A model generated the notes under the pieces. That model did no database searches. It was not told the DNA's origin and saw only the letters and a program-made list of their open reading frames with translations. From an uncultured Bacteroidaceae bacterium (lineage in GTDB: Bacteria; Bacteroidota; Bacteroidia; Bacteroidales; Bacteroidaceae), in the NCBI GenBank assembly GCA_905234735.1, contig CAJOJA010000020.1, positions 1 to 64,000 of the forward strand: a stretch of 64,000 nucleotides of DNA. Reading direction: 5' to 3'. How positions within the stretch are numbered: position 1 is the stretch's first letter; every line of letters starts with the position of its first letter. Shown here piece after piece: positions 16,046 to 26,263 of this stretch. The position numbers and the translations under genes are program-made.

Positions 16046-17599
16046 GTGGCAGCAATTAAAAAGAAAAAGGTTTCGCCCCGTCAGAAGATGATAAATCTGA
16101 TGTATGTCGTGCTGATGGCCATGTTGGCCCTCAATGTCAGCAGCGACGTGCTGAAGGGTTTCACTATCGTATCTGACGGCATAGAACTGGCTACCCAGAA
16201 TGCCATCCAGACCAACGAAGGCATCTACAAGAACTTCGACGAGCAGATGAAGGCTAACCCCACCAAGGTTAAACAGTGGTACGACAAGGCCCAGTATGTC
16301 CGTCAGATGAGCGATTCGCTATACAACTTGGCAGAGGAACTGAAGGTGGCTATCGTGAAGAAGAGCGATGGAAAGAACGGTGATGTGCACAATATCCGAA
16401 ATCAGGAAGATCTGGAAGCTGCTAGCAGCGTCATGCTGGCTCCCAACCGTGGTCGTGGCCGTGAACTGTTTAATGCCATCAACAGCTATCGCGACCGTAT
16501 CGTCAAGATGGTTTCTGACAAGGGACAACGTCGCATCATCGAGAGCAACCTCAACACCGAGGTGCCTCAGAGGGGAAAACTGGAAGGCAAGAACTGGCAA
16601 GAGTATATGTTCGAGAGCATGCCCACGTCGGCCGCTGTCACTCTGCTTACCAAACTGCAGAACGACGTGCGCTATGCCGAGGGTGAGGTGTTGCATGGTC
16701 TGGTCAGCAACATCGACGTGAAGGACATTCGTGTCAACGAAGTGAATGCATACGTCGTGCCCAGTGCTCAGACCGTGGTTCAGGGCGGTCGCTTCACAGC
16801 TCAGATTTTCATGGCTGCCGTGGATACCACTAACCGCCCCACCATCTATGTAGGCGGAAAGGAGATTAAGAGCGATCATGGTATCTATGAGACCATTTGC
16901 AATACGACAGGCGACTTCACCCTGACGGGTTGGATCGAGACGCTGAACGGTAGTGGCGAAAAAGTGCGCCGCGACTTCCAGCAGAAGTACACCGTCATTC
17001 CTCCCTCAGCCACCGTCAGCGCTGACATCATGAACGTACTGTATGCCGGATACGACAACCCCATGAGCGTTAGTGTGCCAGGTGTTCCCAGCAGCCGACT
17101 GCAGGTGAGCATGACGGGAGGTTCGTTTACCCAGAAGGGCGACGGCAAGTACATAGCCCGTCCCACCAATGTGGGTGGTGAGGCTGTGGTGACCGTTGCA
17201 GCCCAGACCGAAGGTCGTGTGCAGGAGATGGGCAAGTTCACCTTCCGTGTGCGCAAGTTGCCCGACCCGACAGCATACATACCTGTGGGCGACGACCATG
17301 TGATGGGAGGTAAGATTTCGAAGCAGAACTTGATGGCCATGACCAACCTGGGTGCAGCCATCGACGATGGACTGCTGAACATCCCCTTCTCGGTAAATGG
17401 CTTCGAGATGGTCTTCTACGACAATATGGGTAATGCCGTTCCCGAGATTGCCCAAAGCAGCGAGTTCACTCTGCGTCAGAAGAACATGATTAGGCAGTTG
17501 AACCGTGGCAAGCGATTCTACATTTCGAAGATTCGTGCCGTAGGTCCTGATGGCATCGAGCGTACGCTGAACGGTGCCATGGAAGTGATTGTCAACTAA
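16046..17599 (+). CDS. gldM: Type IX secretion motor/stalk protein GldM/PorM
   Basis: 517 residues, GTG start at 16046 giving MAAIKKKKVSPRQKMINLMY. One transmembrane helix at ~16-38 (MINLMYVVLMAMLALNVSS), then a long periplasmic stalk of four beta/alpha domains with the closing GAMEVIVN. GldM dimers cross the periplasm from the GldL motor and contact the GldK/N ring, transmitting torque. No ATG start gives the N-terminal lysine-rich segment that the family has, so the GTG is preferred. 59 bp separate it from gldL, containing the repeated ACTCATAGG/AAGAC pieces. Confidence 0.92.
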   Translation: MAAIKKKKVSPRQKMINLMYVVLMAMLALNVSSDVLKGFTIVSDGIELATQNAIQTNEGIYKNFDEQMKANPTKVKQWYDKAQYVRQMSDSLYNLAEELKVAIVKKSDGKNGDVHNIRNQEDLEAASSVMLAPNRGRGRELFNAINSYRDRIVKMVSDKGQRRIIESNLNTEVPQRGKLEGKNWQEYMFESMPTSAAVTLLTKLQNDVRYAEGEVLHGLVSNIDVKDIRVNEVNAYVVPSAQTVVQGGRFTAQIFMAAVDTTNRPTIYVGGKEIKSDHGIYETICNTTGDFTLTGWIETLNGSGEKVRRDFQQKYTVIPPSATVSADIMNVLYAGYDNPMSVSVPGVPSSRLQVSMTGGSFTQKGDGKYIARPTNVGGEAVVTVAAQTEGRVQEMGKFTFRVRKLPDPTAYIPVGDDHVMGGKISKQNLMAMTNLGAAIDDGLLNIPFSVNGFEMVFYDNMGNAVPEIAQSSEFTLRQKNMIRQLNRGKRFYISKIRAVGPDGIERTLNGAMEVIVN

Positions 17600-17644
17600 A
17601 AGAGAATAGAGAATAAGATAAAAATGAGATAAAAGATAAAAGTT

Positions 17645-18742
17645 ATGAAGCGTATAGCATTTTTAATTTTTAGTTTTTCATTTTTAATTGCGACGCAGAC
17701 GGTGTTGGCCCAACCTGCCAAACGGCGAACGACAACCAGCAATGCTGCTGCGCAGAAGGGAACACAGACCATTACGGACAGAGCATCGCTGATGTTCCCC
17801 ACCAGTGCTGATATGCCGGAGGACGTGGTATGGCGTCGCGACATCTATCGTCAGCTCGACCTGATGGCCGACAAGAATGCACCCCTGTATTATCCTGTGG
17901 AACCTAATGAGCAGCAGGTGAACCTCTTCACCTACCTCTTCCGACTTTTTCTGACAGGACGCATACAGGCCTATACGTACAAACTGGACGGAAATGAGTC
18001 GTTTGCCGAGAAAGACCGTGTGACGGACGTGAAGGAGATTCTCGACCGCTACTATATCTACTACGAGGAGAACAACGGCAAGTACACCGTGGCCGATAAC
18101 GATGTGCCCTCGGCCAACGTGAAGCGCTACTATATCAAAGAATGCAGCTACTTCGACCAGCGCACCGGTACGTACAAGGCTAAGGTGACAGCCCTGTGCC
18201 CCGTGCTCATCGAGGACGACGGTTTCGGCGATAGCGGTGCCGTTACACCGAAACCCCTCTTCTGGTTGAAGTACGATGACATTGCTCCCTATCTGAGCCG
18301 TCTGCCCATCATGGCATCGAACCTGAACAATGTGACAAACATGACAGCTGACGACTATTTTACCATGAACCGTTATGAAGGGAAAATCTATAAGACGGCC
18401 AATATGCAGGGTCGAGTGCTGGTAAACGAGACCGACACCGCCAAGGTGACTGCCGAACAGGAGCGCATCGAAAAACAGTTGGAGGCCTTCGAGCAGAATA
18501 TCTGGCATCATAAGGAAAAGACTGATACACTGGACAGCGTGGCCGTGGCCGACCCCAAAGCTAAGACCGTGAGGCGTCGTCCAACCACCTCTGACGCTAC
18601 TTCAAAAACTTCGGCCAAGGAGAAACAGGTGAAGAGCGGTAGCTCGCGACGTTCCAATTCCAGTGCGACGACCAAGGAGAAGAAGACGAAGACGAGGAGC
18701 GGTTCAGCTCCAGCCGCCAGTGTACGCAAACAGCGACGTTAA
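17645..18742 (+). CDS. gldN: Type IX secretion ring protein GldN/PorN
   Basis: 365 residues with a signal peptide (MKRIAFLIFSFSFLIATQTVLAQ cut after residue ~23; shown in parts). The core matches GldN: DVVWRRDIYRQLDL, NAPLYYPVEP, YTYKLDGNESF, the KYTVADNDVPSANV block and ILDRYYIYYEE. The C-terminal ~70 residues are a basic Ser/Thr/Lys-rich tail (KEKKTKTRSGSAP...RKQRR) outside the fold. GldN joins GldK in the periplasmic ring. Last of the five T9SS core genes, 6 bp before the next gene. Confidence 0.9.
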   Translation: MKRIAFLIFSFSFLIATQTVLAQPAKRRTTTSNAAAQKGTQTITDRASLMFPTSADMPEDVVWRRDIYRQLDLMADKNAPLYYPVEPNEQQVNLFTYLFRLFLTGRIQAYTYKLDGNESFAEKDRVTDVKEILDRYYIYYEENNGKYTVADNDVPSANVKRYYIKECSYFDQRTGTYKAKVTALCPVLIEDDGFGDSGAVTPKPLFWLKYDDIAPYLSRLPIMASNLNNVTNMTADDYFTMNRYEGKIYKTANMQGRVLVNETDTAKVTAEQERIEKQLEAFEQNIWHHKEKTDTLDSVAVADPKAKTVRRRPTTSDATSKTSAKEKQVKSGSSRRSNSSATTKEKKTKTRSGSAPAASVRKQRR

Positions 18743-18748
18743 ATCTAT

Positions 18749-19339
18749 ATGCCTATGAAACGTTTATTTACTATTTTGTTAGTAGCAGCTTTCTCATTCC
18801 ATGCAGCTGCCGACAAGCCTTGGAAACTTGGAGTAGAAGGTGGCGTAAGCCTGAGCAAGGTAAGTGCAAAAAGTGAGGTCCTGTCGTCCGACAATCGTGT
18901 CGGATGGTTTGTGGGTCCGAAAATCAAGTTTAAGGTTCCCGTTCTCGGATTTGGCTGTGATGCTGCAGTGCTTTATCGCTACAATGACGTGAAATACCTG
19001 TCGACGGACAACAACTATTACAAGAACACGGCCCATATGCTTGCCGTGCCCGTTAACTTGCGCTACGACTTCAGTCTTGGCAAAGTTCTGGGCATATACA
19101 TTGCCACAGGCCCACAGTTTAACTGGACCATGAAGGAGAAGGTGTCTGATGCCAATGTTAAGGATATGATAGACCTTCGCGACTATTATTTCGACTGGAA
19201 TGCAGGCGCGGGTATCGAATTGTTTAAGCATCTTCAGATTGGTGTCAATTACAACTTCCCCTTGAAGGACATGGGAAAGGTGAATAATGTTAAACTGAAG
19301 GGGCAAACATGGAATGCTCGGGTAGCCTATATCTTCTAG
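18749..19339 (+). CDS. Small outer-membrane beta-barrel protein (PorT/OMP_b-brl-like)
   Basis: 196 residues, signal peptide (MKRLFTILLVAAFSFHAAA), then alternating strands of an eight-stranded-type barrel (GVEGGVSLSKVS, GPKIKFKVPVLGFGCDAAVLY, GIELFKHLQIGVNYNFPL) ending with an aromatic residue (VAYIF), as in outer-membrane barrels. PorT-family barrels are linked to the T9SS, and the position 6 bp after gldN fits, but the sequence alone supports only a generic barrel. Two ATGs two codons apart (18749, 18755) are both possible. The 3' end overlaps priA by 31 bp. Confidence 0.75.
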   Translation: MPMKRLFTILLVAAFSFHAAADKPWKLGVEGGVSLSKVSAKSEVLSSDNRVGWFVGPKIKFKVPVLGFGCDAAVLYRYNDVKYLSTDNNYYKNTAHMLAVPVNLRYDFSLGKVLGIYIATGPQFNWTMKEKVSDANVKDMIDLRDYYFDWNAGAGIELFKHLQIGVNYNFPLKDMGKVNNVKLKGQTWNARVAYIF

Positions 19340-21855
19340 CAGATGTAGTCCTACCTTTGCCGCTGGCTGCAACCTACACGTACCGAATTCCCGAAATGTT
19401 TCGGGAGAAGGTGTGTGTAGGCTGTCGCGTTGTTGTACCTTTTGGAACAAAGAAACTGTATTCGGCCATCGTCGTGCAGATTCGCCAGGATGTACCGCCC
19501 GAGGACTACCCACTGAAGGAGGTCATCGACCTCATGGATGAGGCTCCGATAATGCTTCCTGCCCAGTTGTGGCTGTGGCGTTGGATTGCCGACTATTACC
19601 TCTGCACCCTGGGCGAGGTCTACAAGGCCGCCTTGCCCAGTGGGTTGAAGTTGGAAAGTGAGAGCCTGGTGGTCTACAACCCAGACTACGATGAAGGCGA
19701 ACCTCTCTCCCGCACTGAGCAGACAGTGCTCGACCTGATGGAACGCTTGCGTGAACAGCGGGTGCAGGATCTGCAGAAGGCGTTGGATGCCCAAATGGTA
19801 GATGCTAAAAGATTAAATGGGAAATCTCCGAATGTCCTGCCCATCGTGAAGCGTCTGCTCGAGAAGGGTGCTCTAATGATGCACGAGGAATTAAGACGCA
19901 ACTATCGCCCCCGATTGGTTCACTGCGTGCGACTCGCTGAGGCCTTCTTCGATGAAGGACGGCTTAATCTGCTCTTTGAAGAGCTCGATCGGGCGCAGAA
20001 ACAGAAAGACCTCTTGCTCCGCTATCTCGACCTTTCGAAGGCCAGTGCTGCCCTGACGTTGCAAAATGCGTCTCTGCTGGTGGAACTGGAGAAGCAAACC
20101 CTGATGGAGGGTCAAAGCGAGGCCGCCTTTAAGGGACTTAAGGACCGTGGCGTGTTGGAGGTCTACGAACGCGAAGTGTCAAGATTGGAGGGGCAAGGGG
20201 CTGGGAGCAAGGGGCAAAAGGACTGTGCAATCTCCTTGCCGCTTTCTCCCGCTCAACAGCTTGCCTATGCTGAGATACAGTCTGTCTTTGACGAGCATGA
20301 TGTCTGTCTGCTTCATGGCGTGACATCGAGTGGTAAGACCGAGGTTTATATTCGTCTGATTCAGGAACAGATAGACCGTGGGCAACAAGTGCTGTACCTC
20401 TTGCCCGAAATCGTTCTTACAGCTCAACTGGTCGAGCGCCTGAAGCGTGTCTTCGGCAGTCGTCTGGGTGTTTATCACTCCAAATATCCTGATGCTGAAC
20501 GAGTGGAAGTTTGGCAGAAACAACTTTCCGACAGTCCTTATGACATCATTGTTGGCGTACGTTCTTCTATATTCCTGCCCTTCCAGCGGTTGGGACTGGT
20601 CATTGTCGACGAGGAGCATGAGACATCTTTCAAACAGCAAGACCCTTCGCCGCGTTATCATGCACGCAATGTGGCACTGGTGCTCGCCCGGAAGGCCGGA
20701 GCTAAGACATTGCTGGGCACGGCGACTCCGTCCCTGGAGTCGTATTATAATGCCCAGACGGGACGATACGGGTTGGTTACCCTCTCCGAGCGCTATGGTC
20801 AGGTTCGGCTGCCCCGCATCGAAGTTGTGGACTTGCGCGACCGTCGCCGTCGCAAGGAGATGAAAGGCCCTTTCTCCACAGACCTGATTCGAGCCATGCG
20901 CGAGGCGTTGGAACGGCGCGAGCAAGTCATCCTTTTCCAGAACCGTCGCGGCTATGCCCCTCAGATGGAGTGCCAGACGTGTGGTTGGAATCCTCGTTGT
21001 ACGCAGTGCGACGTCACCCTCACCCTGCACAAGACTTCGGGGCGCATGACCTGCCACTACTGCGGTGCCACCTATCCCATACCCGAACGCTGTCCGCAGT
21101 GCGAGGGGCACGAACTTTACGGAGTGGGGTATGGTACGGAGCGCATTGAGGACGACATCCGTCAACTCTTCCCCCAGGCACGCATCAGCCGCATGGACCT
21201 CGATACCACTCGCAGCCGTTTGGCTTACGAACGTATCATCAGTGACTTCCAGCATGGACGTACCGACATTCTTGTTGGTACCCAAATGGTAACGAAAGGC
21301 CTGGATTTCGAGCGCGTCAGTGTCGTGGGCATTCTGAATGCCGACACCATGCTCAATCAACCCGACTTCCGTAGCTATGAACGGTCTTTCCAGATGCTCA
21401 GCCAGGTTGCTGGTCGGGCGGGTCGTCGCAATCGGCAGGGACTGGTTATTCTGCAGACAAAGTCCCCCGAACTCAGTGTCGTCCGACAGGTCGTCCGCAA
21501 CGACTATCCCTCGCTTTATAAGGAGCAGACGGAGGAACGCCACGCTTTCCACTATCCGCCCTTCAGTCGGTTGGTCAGCATCATTATCAAGCATCGCGAC
21601 CCGCACACGGTTGAGACTCTGGCACGTGATATGGCCACCCTTCTGCGTCGTATATTCGGTTCCCGTGTGCTGGGGCCGGACACTCCCGCTGTAGGGCGTG
21701 TACAATTGCTTTATATCCGTAAACTGATGTTGAAGGTCGAAGTCACGGCCTCCATGTCGGAGGCACGACAAAGACTGCGGCAGATTCAGGATTATCTCCT
21801 TTCCCTGCCGCAGTATCGCTCAGCACAGATTGTCTACGACGTAGACCCCGTGTAG
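19309..21855 (+). CDS. priA: Primosomal protein N' (replication restart helicase PriA)
   Basis: 848 residues. N-terminal DNA-binding part (LADVVLPLPLAATYTYRIPE), then a superfamily-2 helicase core: Walker A GVTSSGKTEVY (~337), DEEH (~432), LGTATPSLESYY and motif VI QVAGRAGRRNRQG. Between them are the PriA zinc sites, CQTCGWNPRCTQCD and CHYCGATYP...CPQCEG (~554-600). PriA reloads the replisome at stalled forks. The start at 19309 overlaps the barrel gene; a later start would cut the conserved ADVVLPLP segment. Residues ~293-305 (GQGAGSKGQK) are a glycine/lysine low-complexity insert in the linker before the helicase, encoded by a GGGGCAAG-type minirepeat. Confidence 0.93.
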   Translation: MECSGSLYLLADVVLPLPLAATYTYRIPEMFREKVCVGCRVVVPFGTKKLYSAIVVQIRQDVPPEDYPLKEVIDLMDEAPIMLPAQLWLWRWIADYYLCTLGEVYKAALPSGLKLESESLVVYNPDYDEGEPLSRTEQTVLDLMERLREQRVQDLQKALDAQMVDAKRLNGKSPNVLPIVKRLLEKGALMMHEELRRNYRPRLVHCVRLAEAFFDEGRLNLLFEELDRAQKQKDLLLRYLDLSKASAALTLQNASLLVELEKQTLMEGQSEAAFKGLKDRGVLEVYEREVSRLEGQGAGSKGQKDCAISLPLSPAQQLAYAEIQSVFDEHDVCLLHGVTSSGKTEVYIRLIQEQIDRGQQVLYLLPEIVLTAQLVERLKRVFGSRLGVYHSKYPDAERVEVWQKQLSDSPYDIIVGVRSSIFLPFQRLGLVIVDEEHETSFKQQDPSPRYHARNVALVLARKAGAKTLLGTATPSLESYYNAQTGRYGLVTLSERYGQVRLPRIEVVDLRDRRRRKEMKGPFSTDLIRAMREALERREQVILFQNRRGYAPQMECQTCGWNPRCTQCDVTLTLHKTSGRMTCHYCGATYPIPERCPQCEGHELYGVGYGTERIEDDIRQLFPQARISRMDLDTTRSRLAYERIISDFQHGRTDILVGTQMVTKGLDFERVSVVGILNADTMLNQPDFRSYERSFQMLSQVAGRAGRRNRQGLVILQTKSPELSVVRQVVRNDYPSLYKEQTEERHAFHYPPFSRLVSIIIKHRDPHTVETLARDMATLLRRIFGSRVLGPDTPAVGRVQLLYIRKLMLKVEVTASMSEARQRLRQIQDYLLSLPQYRSAQIVYDVDPV

Positions 21856-21859
21856 GTAT

Positions 21860-22444
21860 TTATTCCGTGGTAATGGCTGTTCCGGTGTAGGTGAAGTTGA
21901 TGGCCTTCGAATAGTCGTCTTCTTCTGTGCCTTGGAAGTAGAGTGTCATGTTCAAGGTGATGCTACCCGAAGTAGCCTGTGCTTTCTCGATGTATAGATT
22001 GGCTGCGGTGTAGGTGATGCCGTTGTAGACAATGTTGCCATCGATGCTGCTATTCTCGCCGATGCTCATTGATGTGTATGACTGGTCGGCAGCGGTTGTC
22101 ATGGTCAGGTTGTAGATGGAGATTTGGTTCACCGTCACGGCTCCGTCGGTGTAGGGGGACAGGGTCAGTGTGCCGGTGGTGCTGCTCTTCAACTGCACGG
22201 TCATGTTTGTGAGTTGCGTGTTTTTGTTTTCGTTTATGTAGCGCCACTCGCTGGTACTATACTTGCCGTTCAATGATTGGCTGGTGGCCGTGCCTGTGTA
22301 GGTGTAGGTCTGGCCTGTGTTGAAAAGGTTGCCGATGACAGTGTCGATGATTTGCTGTAGCGTTTCGCTGTTGCAACTGGTGGTAACTAAGCCCGTGCCC
22401 AGCATGGCCAGTACGAGCAATGCGCTTTTGAATAGCTTTTTCAT
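21860..22444 (-). CDS. Lipoprotein with calycin-like beta domain (Bacteroidales hypothetical)
   Basis: 194 residues with a lipoprotein signal (lipobox VTTSC, Cys ~24), then a beta-rich, Ser/Thr-rich domain with regularly spaced strands (YTYTGTATSQSLNGKYS, MTVQLKSSTTGTLTLSP, GSITLNMTLYF) similar to the calycin-like domain proteins of Bacteroides. No enzyme motif. It would be anchored in the outer or inner membrane, probably as a binding protein. It converges on priA with only 4 bp between stops and lies 55 bp downstream of the 7TM-HD gene on the same strand, perhaps co-transcribed. Confidence 0.7.
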   Translation of the reverse strand: MKKLFKSALLVLAMLGTGLVTTSCNSETLQQIIDTVIGNLFNTGQTYTYTGTATSQSLNGKYSTSEWRYINENKNTQLTNMTVQLKSSTTGTLTLSPYTDGAVTVNQISIYNLTMTTAADQSYTSMSIGENSSIDGNIVYNGITYTAANLYIEKAQATSGSITLNMTLYFQGTEEDDYSKAINFTYTGTAITTE

Positions 22445-22499
22445 AATTTTAAGTTTTTGTTTTTGTAAATTTATGATTATTGTTTTTACCTGTTTATTC

Positions 22500-24569
22500 T
22501 CAATTCTTCAACTCGGGATAACTGATGCGGGTATGGTAGATGGTCATGAGTTTCTGGCGGAGTACCTGCTTGGCTGTGGCAATGTCCTGGAAGGTTATCG
22601 GACAGTGGGCAAAGTAGCCTTCGCTGACCTGGCTGTCGATGATGCGGTCTACCAACGTTCCGATGCTCTCCTCGGTGTATTCGGGCAGACTGCGGCTGGC
22701 GGCCTCCACAGAGTCGGACATCATGAGTATGGCCTGTTCGATGGTAGATGGGTTGGGCCCGGGGTAGGTAAAGAAACTCTCGTCAATCTCCAGCAGGGGA
22801 TTCTCGTTCTTGTACTTCACGTAGAAGTATTTGGCCTTGCTGGTGCCGTGGTGTGTGGCGATGAACTGACGGATGACGTCGGGCAACTGATATTTCTCGG
22901 CCAATTGGAGACCTTGTTTAACATGGTTGATGATGATTTGTGCACTCTTCACATACGAGAGGTTGTCGTGTGGGTTCTTGCCGTTCTGATTTTCGGTGAA
23001 GAACACGGGTGCCGAGAGCTTGCCGATGTCGTGATACAGTGCGCCGGTACGTACCAACTGGCTCTTAGCTCCCAGGTTGTTGGCCACCTCGGCAGCGAGG
23101 TTGGCTACTTGTAGTGAATGCTGGAAGGTGCCGGGAGCCTCCTCGGAGAGCCGACGCAGTATCTCGTTGTTTGTGTTGGAGAGTTCCACCAACGTCACGC
23201 TGGAGGTGAAGCGGAACAGTCGTTCGAAGGGTATAAGCAGCAGGTAACTAATGAGCAGGAACAAACCATTCATCGTGATATAGATATAGGTTCCGTAGTC
23301 GTATCTCTCGCTTTCGGTGCTCACCACGCTCATGCGTATGAGCTCGAAACAGAGATGACAGAGCAGGGATACCATGATGACAATAATGACCGCACGGAAG
23401 AGCTCGCTGCGTTCCGAAAGTTGGCGCAGACTATAGATGGCCACCAAACCAGCCACCAGTTGCAACACGATAAACTCGAATACGGCGGGTACGACAATGG
23501 CTGAAAGCAAAATGCTGATAACGTGGCAGATATAGGCCGTCCGGGAATCGAGAAATACGCGTAGGAAGATGGGAGTCAGACAGTAGGGGATGAGGTAAAC
23601 GGAAAGAAAACTGTTGCGCACTATAGCATAGGTGGCCAGAGGGAAGACCAGGGTGAGGAGGCTGATGAGCAGACAGGTGCGACTGCGTTGGATGTAGTCG
23701 CTGCGGAATTGGTTGAAGAAGACCACCAGGCTGATAAGCAGAATGAGGACATAGAGGAACTGTCCGGCCAGCTGACTATACTTCTCACTGGCTGACTGTT
23801 TGCGTCCCTCCATGTAGGTCTGCATAGAGCGCAGGATGTTGTATGCCTTTTCATCCACGATATCGCCCTGGTCGATGATGCGTTGTCCAGCCATAACCTC
23901 GCCTGAATAGCGTACCAGTTGCTTCTCGATGTTCTCAAGTTGCGAATCCGAGCGTTCCTTGTCAAAAATGAGGTTGGACACGATGAAACGGTCAAGTTTG
24001 CAATGCTGCAAAATGCTTCGTTGGAAGTGCAGCGAGTCTTGTTCGTCTACCAAAAACTTGTAGGCTGTCTGTGGCGTGAACACATCGGCCAAGGCCATCG
24101 TGTTGCCCATGTTCTGAAGCGAAACGATGATGCCCGTAACCTGTTCGTTACGCATACGTCGGTAGTCGTCAGAAGATAGAATGCCCGTTTGATAGATATG
24201 TAACAACTTGCTGATGATATGAGCCCGATAGGAGGCGGGGGTACTGGCACGTAGTTCCCGGTCGAATGCGTTTCGGAATGCCGTTAGCTGCTGCGTTTCC
24301 ACCTCTGCGTTTATCTTGTAAATGGGACGGTAAAGCTGTCTCAGACTATCCTGCTCGGCTTGCAATTGTTCCTCTGCCTTCAGGATGGGGAAATTTTCCT
24401 TGGCGATGACGGTGCCGTAGTTCCAGGGACTTCCTTTTTTAAAGTCCAGATTCATCTGGCGACCACGAGGCATAAAGAAAACCAGTACTGTAGTTGCGAC
24501 AATGATGGCCAATGTGCGGTAGATATATCCGCGAGTCGTAATTTGATTGTAATGGTTAAACCGGCTCAT
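22500..24569 (-). CDS. 7TM-HD domain membrane phosphodiesterase (PgpH-like)
   Basis: 689 residues: one N-terminal transmembrane helix (~17-33), an extracytoplasmic 7TMR-HDED-type region (~45-265), seven membrane helices (~270-460), then a cytoplasmic HD domain with [15 protein letters not shown] and [11 protein letters not shown], the metal-binding His-Asp pair. This is the architecture of PgpH, which hydrolyses cyclic di-AMP in Firmicutes; substrate in Bacteroidota is inferred. The end (RISYPELKN) agrees with family members. It is divergent from gltX, sharing a 126-bp promoter region. Confidence 0.85.
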   Translation of the reverse strand: MSRFNHYNQITTRGYIYRTLAIIVATTVLVFFMPRGRQMNLDFKKGSPWNYGTVIAKENFPILKAEEQLQAEQDSLRQLYRPIYKINAEVETQQLTAFRNAFDRELRASTPASYRAHIISKLLHIYQTGILSSDDYRRMRNEQVTGIIVSLQNMGNTMALADVFTPQTAYKFLVDEQDSLHFQRSILQHCKLDRFIVSNLIFDKERSDSQLENIEKQLVRYSGEVMAGQRIIDQGDIVDEKAYNILRSMQTYMEGRKQSASEKYSQLAGQFLYVLILLISLVVFFNQFRSDYIQRSRTCLLISLLTLVFPLATYAIVRNSFLSVYLIPYCLTPIFLRVFLDSRTAYICHVISILLSAIVVPAVFEFIVLQLVAGLVAIYSLRQLSERSELFRAVIIVIMVSLLCHLCFELIRMSVVSTESERYDYGTYIYITMNGLFLLISYLLLIPFERLFRFTSSVTLVELSNTNNEILRRLSEEAPGTFQHSLQVANLAAEVANNLGAKSQLVRTGALYHDIGKLSAPVFFTENQNGKNPHDNLSYVKSAQIIINHVKQGLQLAEKYQLPDVIRQFIATHHGTSKAKYFYVKYKNENPLLEIDESFFTYPGPNPSTIEQAILMMSDSVEAASRSLPEYTEESIGTLVDRIIDSQVSEGYFAHCPITFQDIATAKQVLRQKLMTIYHTRISYPELKN

Positions 24570-24610
24570 TTTCTTATGGGTTCACTATGCATAATGCATG
24601 ATATTGCATG

Positions 24611-24618
24611 CAAAGTTA
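24611..24618 (-). promoter_or_regulatory. -7 box for the 7TM-HD gene
   Basis: TAACTTTG on the minus strand (24618-24611), about 42 nt before the start codon. The -33 element is weak. Confidence 0.55.
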
Positions 24619-24636
24619 CAAAAACATATCCTATTC

Positions 24637-24670
24637 TTGACCCACAATTCACTTTTTTTTTGTATTTTTG
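24637..24670 (+). promoter_or_regulatory. Promoter of gltX
   Basis: TATTTTTG at 24663-24670 is a TAnnTTTG box; a TTG lies at 24637-24639, a little farther away than ideal. The leader to the gltX ATG is about 25 nt. Confidence 0.55.
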
Positions 24671-24695
24671 TGCTCACTATTATGAATATTATATT

Positions 24696-26261
24696 ATGAA
24701 CAGTGAATTAAGGAAAGTTAGGGTGAGATTCGCCCCGAGCCCCACAGGGCCTCTGCATATCGGTGGTGTGCGCACTGCCTTGTATAATTATCTTTTTGCC
24801 CGTCAGCACGGTGGGCAGATGATTTTCCGTATCGAAGATACCGACTCTACACGCTTTGTACCTGGAGCCGAGGAATATATCATCGAGGCTTTCAAATGGT
24901 TAGGTATTCAGTTTGACGAAGGTGTCAGTTATGGTGGCGACTATGGCCCATACCGCCAAAGCGAGCGTCGCGATATCTACAAGCAATATGTTCAGCAACT
25001 TCTGGACAACGACAAGGCCTACATTGCCTTCGATACGCCAGAGGAACTGGAACAGAAGCGTAGTGAGATAGAGAACTTCCAGTATGATGCCCGTACGCGC
25101 GGCATGATGCGCAATTCGCTGACCTTGCCCAAGGAGGAGGTCGACAGACTGATTCGGGAAGGCCACCAGTATGTCGTGCGTTTCAAGATTGAGCCGGGCG
25201 AGGATGTACATGTTGATGACCTCATCCGTGGCGATGTGGTGATAAACAGCAGTATTCTTGACGATAAGGTGCTCTTCAAGAGTGCCGACCAACTGCCTAC
25301 CTACCATTTGGCCAATATCGTCGACGACCATCTGATGGAGGTCAGCCATGTGATTCGTGGCGAGGAGTGGTTGCCCAGCGCTCCGCTTCACGTGTTGCTC
25401 TATCGCGCTTTCGGCTGGCAGGACACCATGCCCCGCTTTGCCCATCTGCCTCTTCTGCTGAAACCTGTTGGCAACGGGAAACTGAGCAAGCGCGACGGAG
25501 ACCGCCTGGGGTTCCCCGTCTTTCCGTTGGAGTGGCACGACCCCAAGTCGGGCGAGGTGAGTAGCGGTTATCGCGAAAAGGGCTACTTGCCCCAGGCTGT
25601 GGTGAATTTCCTGGCCCTGCTGGGTTGGAATCCGGGCAACGACCAGGAGGTGATGGCAATGGACGAGATGATTCGTCTCTTCGACCTTTCGAAGTGTTCG
25701 AAGAACGGTGCCAAGTTCGACTATGTGAAGGCCGCGTGGTTCAACCATCAGTACCTCTTGCAGCAACCCGACGAAGCCTGGGTACCCGAGTTCGACAAGT
25801 TGCTGAGGGAACAGGGCATTACCTGCACGGCCGAGAAGGAAGCCGAAGTGGTGAGGATGATGAAGCTGAAGGTCATCGAATACACCGATGGCGAGGGCAA
25901 TAAGAAAAAGCGCAACGTAAGTTTTGTTAGCGACTTATGGCCCCTAACGCGCTTCTTCTTCGTGGCTCCAACGACGTTTGACTGTGAGGACAAGTTTATC
26001 CGCAAAAATTGGAAGGAAAACTCAAAGGATGAGATGCAGCAGTTCATGGAAGTTCTGAAGACGGTTGAAGACTTCTCAGTAGAGGGACAGAAAGCTATCG
26101 TTGACCCCTGGACCGAACAGACGGGTATCCGTCCCTGGAATGCATGGCGCATCTGTCTGGTGGGTGCCGGACAGGGCCCCGATATGTATGAGCTGGCCGC
26201 CTTCCTCGGTAAGGAGGAAACTCTGCGCCGTATGCAGTTTGCCATCGAAACGCTGGGCTGA
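24696..26261 (+). CDS. gltX: Glutamyl-tRNA synthetase
   Basis: 521 residues. Class I synthetase with [20 protein letters not shown] (the HIGH motif is HIGG here, as usual in GltX) and [15 protein letters not shown] (KMSKS motif). It charges tRNA-Glu, and may charge tRNA-Gln for later amidation in species without glutaminyl-tRNA synthetase. The ATG at 24696 starts [12 protein letters not shown] and follows the promoter by ~25 nt; a longer open frame from 24360 overlaps the divergent gene and is not real. waaA starts 2 bp after its stop. Confidence 0.96.
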   Translation: MNSELRKVRVRFAPSPTGPLHIGGVRTALYNYLFARQHGGQMIFRIEDTDSTRFVPGAEEYIIEAFKWLGIQFDEGVSYGGDYGPYRQSERRDIYKQYVQQLLDNDKAYIAFDTPEELEQKRSEIENFQYDARTRGMMRNSLTLPKEEVDRLIREGHQYVVRFKIEPGEDVHVDDLIRGDVVINSSILDDKVLFKSADQLPTYHLANIVDDHLMEVSHVIRGEEWLPSAPLHVLLYRAFGWQDTMPRFAHLPLLLKPVGNGKLSKRDGDRLGFPVFPLEWHDPKSGEVSSGYREKGYLPQAVVNFLALLGWNPGNDQEVMAMDEMIRLFDLSKCSKNGAKFDYVKAAWFNHQYLLQQPDEAWVPEFDKLLREQGITCTAEKEAEVVRMMKLKVIEYTDGEGNKKKRNVSFVSDLWPLTRFFFVAPTTFDCEDKFIRKNWKENSKDEMQQFMEVLKTVEDFSVEGQKAIVDPWTEQTGIRPWNAWRICLVGAGQGPDMYELAAFLGKEETLRRMQFAIETLG

Positions 26262-26263
26262 CG

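Noticed and set aside
20179..21771. 530-codon minus-strand frame opposite priA
   Set aside because: Antisense to the PriA helicase core with no recognisable domain.
24360..24695. N-terminal extension of gltX
   Set aside because: It overlaps the divergent 7TM-HD gene and its promoter; the synthetase motifs begin right after the ATG at 24696.
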